Shown: in pieces, positions 1-8,946 of the stretch | Layout of the letters: every line of letters starts with the position of its first letter | Numbering within the stretch: position 1 is the stretch's first letter | Assembly (NCBI GenBank): GCA_944389175.1 | Contig: CALXLK010000006.1 | Span: 62,001 to 126,000, forward strand | Source: an uncultured Opitutales bacterium | GTDB taxonomy: Bacteria > Verrucomicrobiota > Verrucomicrobiia > Opitutales > Intestinicryptomonadaceae | Direction: 5' to 3' | DNA: 64,000 nt | Made by a program: the position numbers and the translations under genes | The notes under the pieces: generated by a model | Databases searched by the model: none | What the model was told of the DNA's origin: nothing | The model's input: only the letters and a program-made list of their open reading frames with translations

Positions 1-69
1 GCAAGTAAAGCTTTACAAGGGGAAAAAAAGGCTTAGAAGTAGTATTTATCAAACTTTTAAGGGAATAAA

Positions 70-1329
70 ATGAAAGTAGTATTAGCATATTCGGGTGGCT
101 TGGACACCTCGGTTATCGTAAAGTGGATTAAGGATCGCTTCAATGCTGAAGTGATCACGTTCGCCGCCGACGTCGGTCAGGGCGAAGAGCTTTCGGGGCT
201 GGCTCAGAAGGCGAAAGCCACGGGCGCTTCCGCGCACTATACGGTCGACCTTAAAGACGAATTTGTCTCGGACTTCATATATCCGATGATTCGGGCAAAC
301 GCCATTTACGAGGGTCAGTATTATTTGGGAACGTCGATAGCGCGCCCGCTCATTGCCAAGGTGCAGGTTGAGATTGCGCGCAAGGAAAAAGCCGACGCAG
401 TCGCGCACGGGGCGACGGGCAAGGGAAACGACCAGTGCCGCTTCGAAATTTCCTACGGTGCGCTGGCTCCCGACCTTCAGATAATATCGCCTTGGAGAAT
501 GGCCGACTTCCGCGAAGCATTCCCGGGCCGCAGTGAAATGATAGAGTACTGCCGCAAACACAACATCAACGTTCAGGCTTCGGCCAAGAAACCGTACTCT
601 ATGGACAGAAACATGCTCCACATATCGTACGAGGCCGGCATTCTCGAAGATCCGTGGTTCGACCCGACGGTGCCCGAAAACAAGGATATGTTCAAGACGA
701 CCGTCGCTCCCGAGGACGCTCCCGACAAGCCGACGTATCTGGAGCTCGAGTTTGAAAACGGCGATTGTGTGGCCATAGACGGCGTTCGCATGAAGCCCTC
801 CGAAGTTCTTATGAGGCTCAATAAAATCGGCGGCGAAAACGGCATAGGCAGAGTCGACATAGTTGAGAATCGTTTTGTGGGCATGAAAAGCCGCGGCGTT
901 TATGAGACTCCGGGCGGGACTATTTTGGAATTTGCCCACCGCAATATGGAAACGCTTACGATGGACAGGGAACTGATGCATCTGCGCGATTCTCTCATAC
1001 CCAAATATGCCGAGTTGATTTACAACGGTTTCTGGTACGCTCCCGAGCGCGAGGCGCTGCAGGCGTTTATCGACAAGAGCCAGGACACCGTCACCGGCAC
1101 GGTCCGCATCAAGCTTTACAAGGGCAACCTCACATGCGTCGGCAGAAAGAGCCCGTTGAGCCTCTACGATGCGAACATCGCAAGCATGGAGGGTGTCAAG
1201 AGCGAATACAACCAGGACGACGCCACCGGCTTTATCAAGCTTCAGGCTCTGCGCCTGCGCCAACGCGCGCGCAAGCAGGGCGTAAGCGACAAGATCTTTG
1301 CGGCCAAGAGCATGCTCGTTCGCGAATAG
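70..1329 (+). CDS. argG: Argininosuccinate synthase
   Basis: Makes argininosuccinate from citrulline, aspartate and ATP, the penultimate step of arginine synthesis, in the cytosol. The 419-residue product has the usual family length. It opens with the N-type ATP pyrophosphatase loop (AYSGGLDTS, residues 6-14) and has the conserved segments [27 protein letters not shown] and the central SPWR. The ATG follows AAGGGAATAAA, an acceptable ribosome site. No intrinsic terminator lies immediately after the stop. The first hairpin with a T-run is about 110 bases downstream, just before leuA, so readthrough into the leuA leader is possible. Confidence 0.97.
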   Translation: MKVVLAYSGGLDTSVIVKWIKDRFNAEVITFAADVGQGEELSGLAQKAKATGASAHYTVDLKDEFVSDFIYPMIRANAIYEGQYYLGTSIARPLIAKVQVEIARKEKADAVAHGATGKGNDQCRFEISYGALAPDLQIISPWRMADFREAFPGRSEMIEYCRKHNINVQASAKKPYSMDRNMLHISYEAGILEDPWFDPTVPENKDMFKTTVAPEDAPDKPTYLELEFENGDCVAIDGVRMKPSEVLMRLNKIGGENGIGRVDIVENRFVGMKSRGVYETPGGTILEFAHRNMETLTMDRELMHLRDSLIPKYAELIYNGFWYAPEREALQAFIDKSQDTVTGTVRIKLYKGNLTCVGRKSPLSLYDANIASMEGVKSEYNQDDATGFIKLQALRLRQRARKQGVSDKIFAAKSMLVRE

Positions 1330-1336
1330 TTTGCGC

Positions 1337-1402
1337 ATGAAAATTTTAGCCCACATTTTTCTTCTTGCACTCCGACTTCGTTGCGAAGTGGGCGGATGTT
1401 GA
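1337..1402 (+). CDS. Possible leucine-rich leader peptide before leuA
   Basis: A 21-codon reading frame (MKILAHIFLLALRLRCEVGGC) begins 7 bases after argG. Five codons are leucine (TTA, CTT, CTT, CTC, CTT), four of them within residues 9-14. It ends about 40 bases before a strong terminator hairpin that itself ends just ahead of leuA. That is the arrangement of a leucine attenuator. No good Shine-Dalgarno sequence precedes the ATG, which is the main weakness. The gene could equally be chance, with the hairpin simply ending argG. Confidence 0.35.
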   Translation: MKILAHIFLLALRLRCEVGGC

Positions 1403-1440
1403 TGTGGAATCGAACTGAAAATTTTTAGCGTTTAAGCAGG

Positions 1441-1479
1441 GCACGATTTCACGTTAAAATGTAAATCGTGCTTTTTTTT
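1441..1479 (+). terminator. Intrinsic terminator or attenuator upstream of leuA
   Basis: A 9-bp perfect stem (GCACGATTT at 1441-1449 with AAATCGTGC at 1463-1471) is followed by eight T. It ends 22 bases before the leuA ATG. The upstream 7-mer GGAATCG (1406-1412) can pair with CGATTTC (1444-1450, one G-U), which would break the stem, so an antiterminator form is conceivable. An ACTTCG-TTG-CGAAGT hairpin lies further up, inside the leader reading frame. It may be the argG terminator, a leu attenuator, or both. Confidence 0.75.
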
Positions 1480-1501
1480 AACAGAACCGAAGGGATTTTA
1501 T

Positions 1502-3178
1502 ATGAAAGATTTTACAGGCAAATATTACAGGCGCGCGGTCATAGACCTGCCAAACAGGCAATGGCCGAACAAGCACATAGACCGCCCGCCCATTTGGTGC
1601 AGCGTAGACTTACGCGACGGCAACCAGGCGTTGGCCGTCCCCATGAGCGTCGATGAAAAAATAAGGCTTTATAAGACTCTGTTGAAGATAGGCTTTAAGG
1701 AAATCGAAGTCGGGTTTCCGGCTGCGAGCGAAACCGAATTCAACTTTCTGCGCCGCCTCGTCGACGACGGGCTCGTGCCCGACGACGTCACAGTGCAGGT
1801 GCTTACACAGGCGCGCCAGCATCTGATAAAGAAGACGTTCGAGAGTCTGCGCGGCTGCAAGACGGCCATAGTCCACTTGTACAACAGCACGTCGCCGTTG
1901 CAGAGGAAGGTCACTTTCAACAAATCAGCAAAAGAGATCATCGAGATTGCAAAAGACGGCGTAAAGCTCGTGCGCGACATGGCCGCCGAGGCCGAGCAAA
2001 ACGGGACTAAAATCCGCCTCGAGTATTCGCCGGAGAGTTTTAGCGACACAGAGCTGGAGTTTGCCCTTGAAATATGCGAGGAGGTTAAATCAATATGGAA
2101 GCCGACGCCGGATAATAAGATGATTGTCAATCTGCCGGAGACGGTGCAGTACAATCCCCCGAACGTCTATGCCGACCAGATAGAATGGATTAGCACGCAC
2201 ATATCGCAGCGCGACTGTGTCGAGATAAGTCTGCATTCCCACAACGACAGGGGGACGGGCGTGGCTTCTACGGAGCTTGGCATAATGGCTGGCGCCGACA
2301 GGGTCGAGGGCACTCTCTTTGGCAACGGCGAGCGCACGGGCAATGTCGACATAGTGACTGTCGCGCTGAACATGCATGCCGAAGGTGTTGAGTCGGGATT
2401 GGACTTTTCGGATTTGCCGGCAATTAGAAAGGTTTACGAGGAATGCACAAAGATGCAGGTTCCCCCGCGCCATCCCTACGCAGGCGATCTCGTCTTTACG
2501 GCCTTTAGCGGTTCCCACCAAGACGCCATAAAGAAGGGCATGGACCTGCGCAAGCGCCAGCATATATCGCGCTGGGAGGTTCCGTACCTCATGATAGACC
2601 CCACCGACATAGGCTGTTCCTACGAGGCCATTATCCGCATAAATTCGCAGAGCGGCAAAGGCGGCGTAGCCTATGTGTTGGCCGATAAATACGGGCTGGA
2701 TTTGCCCAAGGCCATGCACCAGGAGGTGGGCGACTTCATCAATTCCGACGCCGACAAAGAGGGAAAAGAGCTCTCGCCCGAGGAAATATACAAGCTCTTC
2801 AAGGCCGAGTTTGTCGATAAGACATCTCCCTTGCGCCTGGTTTCCTATTCGGTTTCAACTTACGGCCCGGAGGATTCCCGCGAGGTGAAAATTATTGCAA
2901 AGCTCCTTAAAAATGGCGAAGAAATCGAAATATCCGCCGTCGGAAACGGCCCCGTCAACGCTTTTGTCAATGCGCTTGAAAAGGCCGGCCTGAAGGACTT
3001 TAAGCTCGTCGATTACTGCTCCCACGCAATCGGTTCGGGTTCCGCAACAAATTCGGCGGCCTATATCTGCCTGGAATCGCGCGTAGACGGCCACCGCGTA
3101 TGGGGCGTTGGGTTAAATTCAAATATAGAGCATGCGGCGCTCGATGCGCTCGTGTGCGCGTATAACCGACTAAGGTAA
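1502..3178 (+). CDS. leuA: 2-isopropylmalate synthase
   Basis: Condenses acetyl-CoA with 2-ketoisovalerate, the first committed step of leucine synthesis. The 558 residues match the long LeuA form: a TIM-barrel HMGL-like domain (about 30-300) with the metal-binding DLRDGNQAL segment and HSHND motif, then a linker and a C-terminal regulatory domain for leucine feedback (about 430-558, with the GNGPVNA and GSGSATNSAAY loops). The ATG is preceded by GAAGGG. It stands alone on + after argG, with its own terminator. No leuB, leuC or leuD is nearby, so the pathway genes are dispersed. Confidence 0.96.
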   Translation: MKDFTGKYYRRAVIDLPNRQWPNKHIDRPPIWCSVDLRDGNQALAVPMSVDEKIRLYKTLLKIGFKEIEVGFPAASETEFNFLRRLVDDGLVPDDVTVQVLTQARQHLIKKTFESLRGCKTAIVHLYNSTSPLQRKVTFNKSAKEIIEIAKDGVKLVRDMAAEAEQNGTKIRLEYSPESFSDTELEFALEICEEVKSIWKPTPDNKMIVNLPETVQYNPPNVYADQIEWISTHISQRDCVEISLHSHNDRGTGVASTELGIMAGADRVEGTLFGNGERTGNVDIVTVALNMHAEGVESGLDFSDLPAIRKVYEECTKMQVPPRHPYAGDLVFTAFSGSHQDAIKKGMDLRKRQHISRWEVPYLMIDPTDIGCSYEAIIRINSQSGKGGVAYVLADKYGLDLPKAMHQEVGDFINSDADKEGKELSPEEIYKLFKAEFVDKTSPLRLVSYSVSTYGPEDSREVKIIAKLLKNGEEIEISAVGNGPVNAFVNALEKAGLKDFKLVDYCSHAIGSGSATNSAAYICLESRVDGHRVWGVGLNSNIEHAALDALVCAYNRLR

Positions 3179-3193
3179 TTGCTCGCTTAAAAA

Positions 3194-3222
3194 CGGCGGT
3201 TTTTCAACCGCCGCTTTTTTTT
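3194..3222 (+). terminator. Intrinsic terminator of leuA
   Basis: An 8-bp perfect stem CGGCGGTT/AACCGCCG with a TTTC loop is followed by a run of eight T, starting 16 bases after the leuA stop. Confidence 0.9.
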
Positions 3223-3557
3223 GCGGATTTTTTTCTCTTTTTGTTCCCTCTTTCAGGGCGTATTTTTTTTCTTCCACTTTTCTCTTTCATGATCCCCAAA
3301 AACGCGACTCTTTCCGCTTTACAGACTCGAGATTTGCCCGTTTTGCAAAAAAATAACACCCGCGCAGAGAGCATTCAAGAGGCGCACTTAAAATGTCGGC
3401 TTATAAAGAGTGCTCCACTTATAAAGAGCTCAAAATGTTTCGCCTTCCCGCAGACATCAGCTTTCCGTTCCCATTTTTTAGTGCGCGTTCTTTTCGTCAA
3501 ATCCGCATAGAAAACCAAGAAAAAAAGCGGATCGAAATATCGACCCGCCTGGGAAAG
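3223..3557. other. Gap between convergent leuA and lutC
   Basis: No convincing gene. The first 80 bases are rich in T and C on the + strand, as in other 3' gaps of this window. The 11-mer CTTATAAAGAG occurs twice about 20 bases apart near 3400-3430. The right end carries the lutC terminator. Small reading frames here have no ribosome site and look like chance. Confidence 0.6.
3519..3548 (-). terminator. Intrinsic terminator of lutABC
   Basis: Read on the minus strand, GCGG-G-TCGA, loop TATT, TCGA-T-CCGC forms a hairpin followed by seven T. It begins 10 bases past the lutC stop. Confidence 0.85.
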
Positions 3558-4148
3558 TTAGATGAAAAAGCATATCTGCTTGCCCGGGCCGTGGACGCCC
3601 TCCACCAGCACGCCTTCAACGTCGGTAGTCTTTGAGGGGCCCGCCACAAGAATCGTATACGGGGTATTCTCAAGAATCTTTTCGAGCCCTTCGCCGATGG
3701 TTGTAAAAATATTTTCTTTTTTCACCACCGCAATGTGAACCCACGGGGCTATAGAGACCATTCTGTCTGCGATGTCGCAGTCCTTCATTGCAATAGTGCC
3801 GTCTTCGGCTATGACGAAAGAGCCGTTACTAATGCCGAAATCGTATTGGTCGGGATTTTCGATGTCGAATTTCCTCGAGAGCTCAAACTCTTTTTCAAGC
3901 CCGAGCGTGTCGATAAGCTTTTCGTCGGCGACGCCCTTCTTGCAGCCGAGCTGCCTAAGGCGTTCAACCAAAGCCGCTGCGTCTTCAAACACCTCGCCGT
4001 GGTTTGCCTTAAAGTTTCTCTTGAAGGCTTCCATGGGAGTGCCGCTAATGGCTGTCGTAGAAACGACGTCTTCGGCGGTAAACTGGGGCAGGGGCGAGGA
4101 TTTCTTCTGCGCGCGCCTGACTGTGTCGATAAAGGCCTTCTTATCCAT
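3558..4148 (-). CDS. lutC: LutC-type LUD-domain protein (lactate utilisation)
   Basis: A 196-residue LUD-fold protein, the third subunit of the LutABC iron-sulfur complex that oxidises L-lactate to pyruvate. The visible LUD signatures are a glycine-containing strand (FGISNGSFVIAEDGTIAM, about 104-121), the HIAVVKKENI segment, and the C-terminal LVAGPSKTTDVEGVLVEGVHGP motif typical of the family. Its start overlaps the end of lutB by 8 bases, so the two are translationally coupled. It is the last gene of the unit and is followed directly by a terminator. Confidence 0.88.
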   Translation of the reverse strand: MDKKAFIDTVRRAQKKSSPLPQFTAEDVVSTTAISGTPMEAFKRNFKANHGEVFEDAAALVERLRQLGCKKGVADEKLIDTLGLEKEFELSRKFDIENPDQYDFGISNGSFVIAEDGTIAMKDCDIADRMVSIAPWVHIAVVKKENIFTTIGEGLEKILENTPYTILVAGPSKTTDVEGVLVEGVHGPGKQICFFI

Positions 4149-5517
4149 TTTTCTTAAACCACTTTCTAAATTCGCCGCCCTTAAACTTCGGGAGCTTTCT
4201 TGCTTTCAGCCAGCGTCCGAGCGTGCCGAATCTGAGTTTGTCTATCGGCAGATAATTTGCCAGCCTGTTAAACGGAATACCGAATTTCCATAGCCGCGGC
4301 GTTGTCGCGATAAAGCTCCACGCCTTGAAGCCTACATCGTTGGGAATTTTGCAGTGCCTGCGCTTTGCCTCGTCGCGCATCTGCACTATGAGGCTGGGCA
4401 GGGGAATCTTGGCGGGGCAAACTTCCGCGCAGCCCCCGCACAGAGAGCACGCCTTGGGCAGGTCGGCATACTTGCAAAACTCTTCGCCCGCCAACAGCGG
4501 CGACAACACTATACCCAAAGGCCCCGGATAAACCGCCCGATAGGCGTGTCCGCCAACGAGCCTAAAAACCGGGCACCTGTTCATGCAGGCGCCGCACCTC
4601 AAGCACTTTAGTATCTCGGCAAAACGGCTGGCGAGAATATCGCTACGGCCGTTGTCCATGAAAATCAGGTACATTTCCTCGGGGCTGTTCTTAGCCTTCC
4701 CGGGGCCCGCGACAAAGTCGGTATATACGGTGGTGTGCTGTCCCGTGGCGCTCCTGCCCAACAAATTTAGGAAAACAGAAAGTTCCCGCGCCGACGGTAT
4801 CACCTTTTCAAACCCAGCAATTGCAATGTGCGTTTTCGCCCCGGCCATTGAGAAACGGGCGTTGCCCTCGTTAGTGGCAAGCACTATCGCGCCTTCCTTG
4901 GCCAGTACATAGTTGGCTCCGCTTATTACAACCTCGGCTTCAAAATATTTTTTTCTAAGATACTTTCTGGCGTTTAAGGTGATGTGGGTCGGCTCTTCGT
5001 CGTAGTCGGCTATGCCGTGCTTTTGAAAAGATGCGGCTATGTCGTCGCGCTTCCTGTGAATGGCCGGCTTGACTATGTGCGAGGGGCGCTCGTGGTCTAT
5101 TTGGATTATTAGCTCTCCGAGGTCCGTCTCGACGGCGTTTATGCCGTGCTTGCCCAAAAACGCATTCAGCTCTATCTCCTCAGTCGTCATGCTCTTTACC
5201 TTGACGACGTTCTTTGCGTTTTTCTTCTTGATTATATCCAGAATAATCTTGCGCGCCTCGTCGGCGTCTTTTGCAAAGAGAACCTTTACGTTGTTGCGTT
5301 CGAGCGAAGAAACGGCCTTTTCCAGATTGTCGGCCAAATTTACAGACTTTATGGCGTTTGCAAGCTCGCGCAAATGTAGGGCTTTGCCCGGTTCCGGATA
5401 CGCCTGGTCGAGAGACTGTTGGCGCGCCACCGTGCTGCCTATGCTGGCCTTGGTCAAGGCCTCCTTTATCTCGGGTTTTAGCTCCTTGCAGAACTGGTCT
5501 ATCGGTTGGACGCTCAT
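4141..5517 (-). CDS. lutB: LutB-type iron-sulfur oxidoreductase subunit
   Basis: A 458-residue protein with an N-terminal LUD domain (about 60-290) and a C-terminal ferredoxin-like domain with two 4Fe-4S motifs: C305/C308/C311/C315 and C357/C360/C363/C367, the latter followed by P. This is the LutB/YkgF architecture for electron transfer in lactate oxidation. The frame is open for 36 more codons upstream, but the start at MSVQPIDQF is preferred because it overlaps the lutA stop as TAATG, a standard coupled junction. The tail past residue 370 is basic and may dock to a partner. Confidence 0.92.
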   Translation of the reverse strand: MSVQPIDQFCKELKPEIKEALTKASIGSTVARQQSLDQAYPEPGKALHLRELANAIKSVNLADNLEKAVSSLERNNVKVLFAKDADEARKIILDIIKKKNAKNVVKVKSMTTEEIELNAFLGKHGINAVETDLGELIIQIDHERPSHIVKPAIHRKRDDIAASFQKHGIADYDEEPTHITLNARKYLRKKYFEAEVVISGANYVLAKEGAIVLATNEGNARFSMAGAKTHIAIAGFEKVIPSARELSVFLNLLGRSATGQHTTVYTDFVAGPGKAKNSPEEMYLIFMDNGRSDILASRFAEILKCLRCGACMNRCPVFRLVGGHAYRAVYPGPLGIVLSPLLAGEEFCKYADLPKACSLCGGCAEVCPAKIPLPSLIVQMRDEAKRRHCKIPNDVGFKAWSFIATTPRLWKFGIPFNRLANYLPIDKLRFGTLGRWLKARKLPKFKGGEFRKWFKKNG

Positions 5518-6287
5518 TATAGTAATCCTCCGTTTTTCATGGCTTCGACGTACACCTGGCAGACGTGCTTTGCCGGATATTCCAAGCCGCGCCTTTTGGC
5601 TATTCCGTACTGGTGCAACAGGCATGAAGTGTCTGCGGCGGTTATTATATCGGGCTTGCAGGCGAGTATGTTATCCACCTTCTTTATGCCGACCTCCTCC
5701 GACAGCTGCGGAAATACCACCGAAAACGTGCCTCCAAAGCCGCAGCAACCGTCTGCGTTGTACTGCGCAAGCTCGACTCCGTCTATGGACTCGAGCAGCT
5801 TTTTCATGGCCTCGGGCGTTCCCGTGTTCTTAGTGTGGCATGAGTTGTGCACGGCGATCCGCGCCTTTAGCTTGCCGCCGATCTTTTCAACCCCGAGGGC
5901 GTTCACGAGAAAATCGTTCAGTTCCCAAACCCTGCGCGCAAAATGCGCCACTTTTTCGAATACGGGCTTGTCGGCGTCTTTAAAGGCTATGAGGGCGCTG
6001 TCAAAAAGCATCGCAGCGCACGAGCCGCTTGGAACAACTACGGGGTAGTCGTTGCCGCCAAAGGCGTCTATGGTGTGCATAATCACTTTTCTGGCAGACT
6101 CGAAATCCCCGCTGTTGAAGGCGGGTTGGCCGCAACATGTCTGACCCTCGGGGAAAATAATATCGCAGCCAAATTTCTTTAATATCTGCACCGAGCACTC
6201 TGCGGCGTCGGCAAATATGGCGTCGCACAGGCACGTTGCCATGAAATTGATCTTTTTGCCTGTTATTCTGTTGTCGGGTGGTGTCAT
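5517..6287 (-). CDS. lutA: LutA-type CCG-domain oxidoreductase subunit
   Basis: A 256-residue protein with two cysteine-rich CCG domains. The first has CCGQPAFN and the second has CHTKNTG followed by DGCCGFGG, the motifs that hold the unusual iron-sulfur or heterodisulfide-type centre in LutA and GlpC/HdrB proteins. The family's usual start region (ATCLCDAIF) sits at about residue 17. The chosen ATG is preceded by GGAAGAGAAG, a strong ribosome site. It is first in the lutABC unit, with about 95 bases between it and folE2 upstream. Confidence 0.92.
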   Translation of the reverse strand: MTPPDNRITGKKINFMATCLCDAIFADAAECSVQILKKFGCDIIFPEGQTCCGQPAFNSGDFESARKVIMHTIDAFGGNDYPVVVPSGSCAAMLFDSALIAFKDADKPVFEKVAHFARRVWELNDFLVNALGVEKIGGKLKARIAVHNSCHTKNTGTPEAMKKLLESIDGVELAQYNADGCCGFGGTFSVVFPQLSEEVGIKKVDNILACKPDIITAADTSCLLHQYGIAKRRGLEYPAKHVCQVYVEAMKNGGLL

Positions 6288-6382
6288 TTTCTTCTCTTCC
6301 TATTTATGCGCAGTCAATTAGAAACCACTTTGGCCCTTTTACAATTATTTTTTTTGCGCCGGACAAATGCCGCGCCGCCAGT

Positions 6383-7357
6383 TTAGCAAACGAGATCGCC
6401 AAAGTCGGAAAAATCCGCAGTGAACCCGCCGGGGCGCCCTTTGCAAATTACGCTTACGGCGTCGTGCGAATGCAGGCTTTCCAAATGGATGCAGGCTATT
6501 TCAAAGTCCTTTATTCGAGCGTCGGCATTGAATTCGCTGTAGAGCAGGCGCGCGGCGTCTTCTATGAATTTCGCGTAGGCTCCGTTTAGCTCGGCAAAGG
6601 CCTGTTCGTCCTCGCGCTTGACCATGGTCTGCGTCTCCGTCTTGAGCGCGGCGAGGCAGTGGGCGTGCATGTCCTCTATGCTCACGTGGGCGCTGTCCTC
6701 TATCTCTGCGCTAACGCGCGCGCGGCTGCGCTGGGAGTGCGGCACGCAGTATACGTCGCGCGTATAGCGGGCGTGCTCGCTCAACTCGGCCGAGCACGGG
6801 CATGCCGACGAATACACGAAGTCGAAATGTATTATCTTCCTGAATATGTCGAGATCGTCCATTAGCCCCTCGTACGTGCAGCTGTAATACTGCCACGCCG
6901 AGTGGCCGCTGCGCAGGCTCGACTGGCGTATCGGGTATTCAAACGATATTCTAAGCCGCGCCCTGGAGGTCTTTAGCTGCTCTTTCATTTTCGCCAATAT
7001 TTCGCGCAGCGTATCGGGAGTGAAAATCCTGTCCTCAAACAAGTAGAAAACCTGCATGATTCTCGACATGTTTATACCCTTGCAGTCGGCCGCCAGCGAC
7101 ACCGTCGCCGTCACGGAGGCCTCCAGCGTGCAAACCTGGCAGTCGCCCCTCATGAATTTTAGCGGCAGCTTGAAATTGTGCATGCCCACCTGCATAATCG
7201 GCACGTTTGCGCCCTTTATCTGCTTCCTGTCGGCGTTTTGAACATCCGGCATGGATTTTTTGTATTCGGGCGTGACCTTGAAGCCTTCGTCGTAATGCGA
7301 AAGCGGGTGGTGGACTTGTTCGGACTGTTGAACAGACTCTTTCTTTGCAGTGTTCAT
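6383..7357 (-). CDS. folE2: GTP cyclohydrolase I type 2 (FolE2)
   Basis: Converts GTP to 7,8-dihydroneopterin triphosphate, the entry to folate and to queuosine/tetrahydropterins. The 324 residues fit the COG1469 family. The conserved segments are [12 protein letters not shown] near the N-terminus, [13 protein letters not shown], the [12 protein letters not shown] strand and the metal-site motif [13 protein letters not shown] (about 188-200). This type uses metals other than zinc and often replaces FolE under zinc limitation. queD, which uses its product, lies 6 kb away on the other strand, so a queuosine role is plausible. Confidence 0.92.
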   Translation of the reverse strand: MNTAKKESVQQSEQVHHPLSHYDEGFKVTPEYKKSMPDVQNADRKQIKGANVPIMQVGMHNFKLPLKFMRGDCQVCTLEASVTATVSLAADCKGINMSRIMQVFYLFEDRIFTPDTLREILAKMKEQLKTSRARLRISFEYPIRQSSLRSGHSAWQYYSCTYEGLMDDLDIFRKIIHFDFVYSSACPCSAELSEHARYTRDVYCVPHSQRSRARVSAEIEDSAHVSIEDMHAHCLAALKTETQTMVKREDEQAFAELNGAYAKFIEDAARLLYSEFNADARIKDFEIACIHLESLHSHDAVSVICKGRPGGFTADFSDFGDLVC

Positions 7358-7419
7358 ACCAATTTTTTAAGCGCTAAATAATTGGCAACATGCCGCCGTT
7401 TGCAAGCTTTTTGTATGTG

Positions 7420-8166
7420 CTATTTCCTCTCGGGCAAAGCCGTTTTGCCTATCTTCACATACACGAAATAGGCCATGCCCGCGCTCACCGTAAGAATTGC
7501 AAAATTTGGCAGAAACTGTCCGAATGCCAGGGCGTACAACAAGTTTAACGCCAGCGCGGGCGTGCTTGATAGCATCGCAAGTTTGATGCACCTCGACATT
7601 CTCAGCAGCCTCCTTGGAATGTCGATTATAAGAATAAGCATTCCAGTGGTGAGCATGTTCCAAAAATTGACGCTCAGCGCCGCGGCAAAGGTCATTGCAG
7701 GCATTACGACAAAGCGCACCGTGTTCCACGGCGGCAGCGTCTGTGCGAGATTTTCCACCCCGCCGTATTGCATCTGGGAGAGGTCTAAAGACATTTCCTG
7801 CGAGCCCTGGTACATGCTAAGCCGGGTGCCTTCTATGGAAAATATCAACCCCTTCGTCTTTGTAGCATCTATGAATGTTTCGGATATTAACCCGTACATA
7901 TTGCCTTGGGCGTCTTTTATCTGTATTTGGGGGCCTTTGTAGGCCTGTATTTTGCCCCCGGCAATTTTTACGCGGGAGAGAGCATCTTTTAGGCCGTCTA
8001 TGTTTTCCGAATATCCCGTGCGGATTGGAGCGTAAATTGTGACAAAAGCCGATGCGGCAAACAAAACGCACAGAAACAAAAAATAGAGCGTCGACCTAAG
8101 AAAGCCCCATTTGAGAGCCTTCTTGTAAGAGGGAATATCGTAGAATGATTTTATTGCAAAGTTCAT
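7420..8166 (-). CDS. DUF1189-like membrane protein
   Basis: A 248-residue protein that starts MNFAIKSFYDIPSYKKAL, close to the opening of DUF1189 proteins. One hydrophobic helix lies at about 25-48, an extracytoplasmic region of about 110 residues follows (about 50-160), then four or so C-terminal membrane helices (about 162-240). The function of this family is unknown to me. It sits between folE2 and a pseudouridine synthase gene in the same direction with short spacers, so it may be co-transcribed, but nothing links it to either pathway. Confidence 0.7.
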   Translation of the reverse strand: MNFAIKSFYDIPSYKKALKWGFLRSTLYFLFLCVLFAASAFVTIYAPIRTGYSENIDGLKDALSRVKIAGGKIQAYKGPQIQIKDAQGNMYGLISETFIDATKTKGLIFSIEGTRLSMYQGSQEMSLDLSQMQYGGVENLAQTLPPWNTVRFVVMPAMTFAAALSVNFWNMLTTGMLILIIDIPRRLLRMSRCIKLAMLSSTPALALNLLYALAFGQFLPNFAILTVSAGMAYFVYVKIGKTALPERK

Positions 8167-8180
8167 AATAAGTGCTGCTG

Positions 8181-8945
8181 CTAAAATTTTGCCCCGTTAA
8201 TGGCCGCGCCGAAGCTTTCCGGCAACGGCGCCTCGGCGGAGAATTCCACGCTTTTGCCGTCAAGCTCAATGGTCAGCGACGTCCTCAGACAGTGCAGAAA
8301 TAGCCTGTCTATTTTCGACAACGCCCTGAAGCGTTTGTTCGCGGCAAAGTCTCCGTATGTGGCGTCGCCTAATATCGGGTGGCGCCTCAGGGCGCACTGC
8401 AGGCGCAGTTGGTGCGTAAGCCCCGTCTTGGGCGATAGCTTTACAAACGTCAGATTCGCGCCGTTTTGTCCGAATTCTTCGACCTCGTAGCTTGTGGCGG
8501 CCGCATGCGCGGCCGGCCCGCCGGCCCTCGACCTCAGCCTGCCGCCAATTCTCGACGTGCTTATTCTGTCGGTCCATAGCCCGCGTTCGGGCCTGAGTTT
8601 GCCCAGTATTATGGCCGCGTATGTCTTTTCAACAGCCTTGTTTCTAAACTGGGCCTTTGCCGCCGCGGCGGCCTCGTCTGTGGAGCTTGCAAGTATTACG
8701 CCAGAGGTCGGAGCGTCGAGCCTGTTTATCAGGTAAAGCCTGCGCTTTATTCCCCCGTCGTCAATCCAGCTGAAATATTCCCTGTCAAAATTGTACGCGG
8801 CCATTACCATTGCCGGCCTCTCGGGGCGCGGGCCGTTGGGGTGCGAGGCGCGCCCGGCTTTTTTATTGATTGCTATTAAGCCGCAGTCGTTAGAGGCTAT
8901 GACGGAGCATCCGTTTGCAAGCGGTATTGTGCTTATGAAGTCCAT
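8181..8945 (-). CDS. RluA-family RNA pseudouridine synthase
   Basis: A 254-residue single-domain RluA-type enzyme that isomerises uridine in rRNA or tRNA. The catalytic motif reads NRLDAPTSGVILAS, with the invariant Asp; the usual first His of HRLD is Asn here. It is followed by the KTYAAIILG strand and the GLTHQLRLQCALRRHPILGDATYG block typical of the family (normally HQIRvH). There is no S4 RNA-binding domain. The exact target base cannot be told from the sequence. The stop is one base from the start of the intergenic step after the TonB-like gene, suggesting one transcript. Confidence 0.87.
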   Translation of the reverse strand: MDFISTIPLANGCSVIASNDCGLIAINKKAGRASHPNGPRPERPAMVMAAYNFDREYFSWIDDGGIKRRLYLINRLDAPTSGVILASSTDEAAAAAKAQFRNKAVEKTYAAIILGKLRPERGLWTDRISTSRIGGRLRSRAGGPAAHAAATSYEVEEFGQNGANLTFVKLSPKTGLTHQLRLQCALRRHPILGDATYGDFAANKRFRALSKIDRLFLHCLRTSLTIELDGKSVEFSAEAPLPESFGAAINGAKF

Positions 8946-8946
8946 G

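Noticed and set aside
82..1356. A 424-codon open frame opposite argG
   Set aside because: It is antisense to an unmistakable argG, has no domain-like sequence and no ribosome site; high GC at third positions opens the antisense frame.
3241..3635. Small frames of 80-89 codons between leuA and lutC
   Set aside because: One runs into the antisense of lutC, both cross the lutC terminator and neither has a plausible start.
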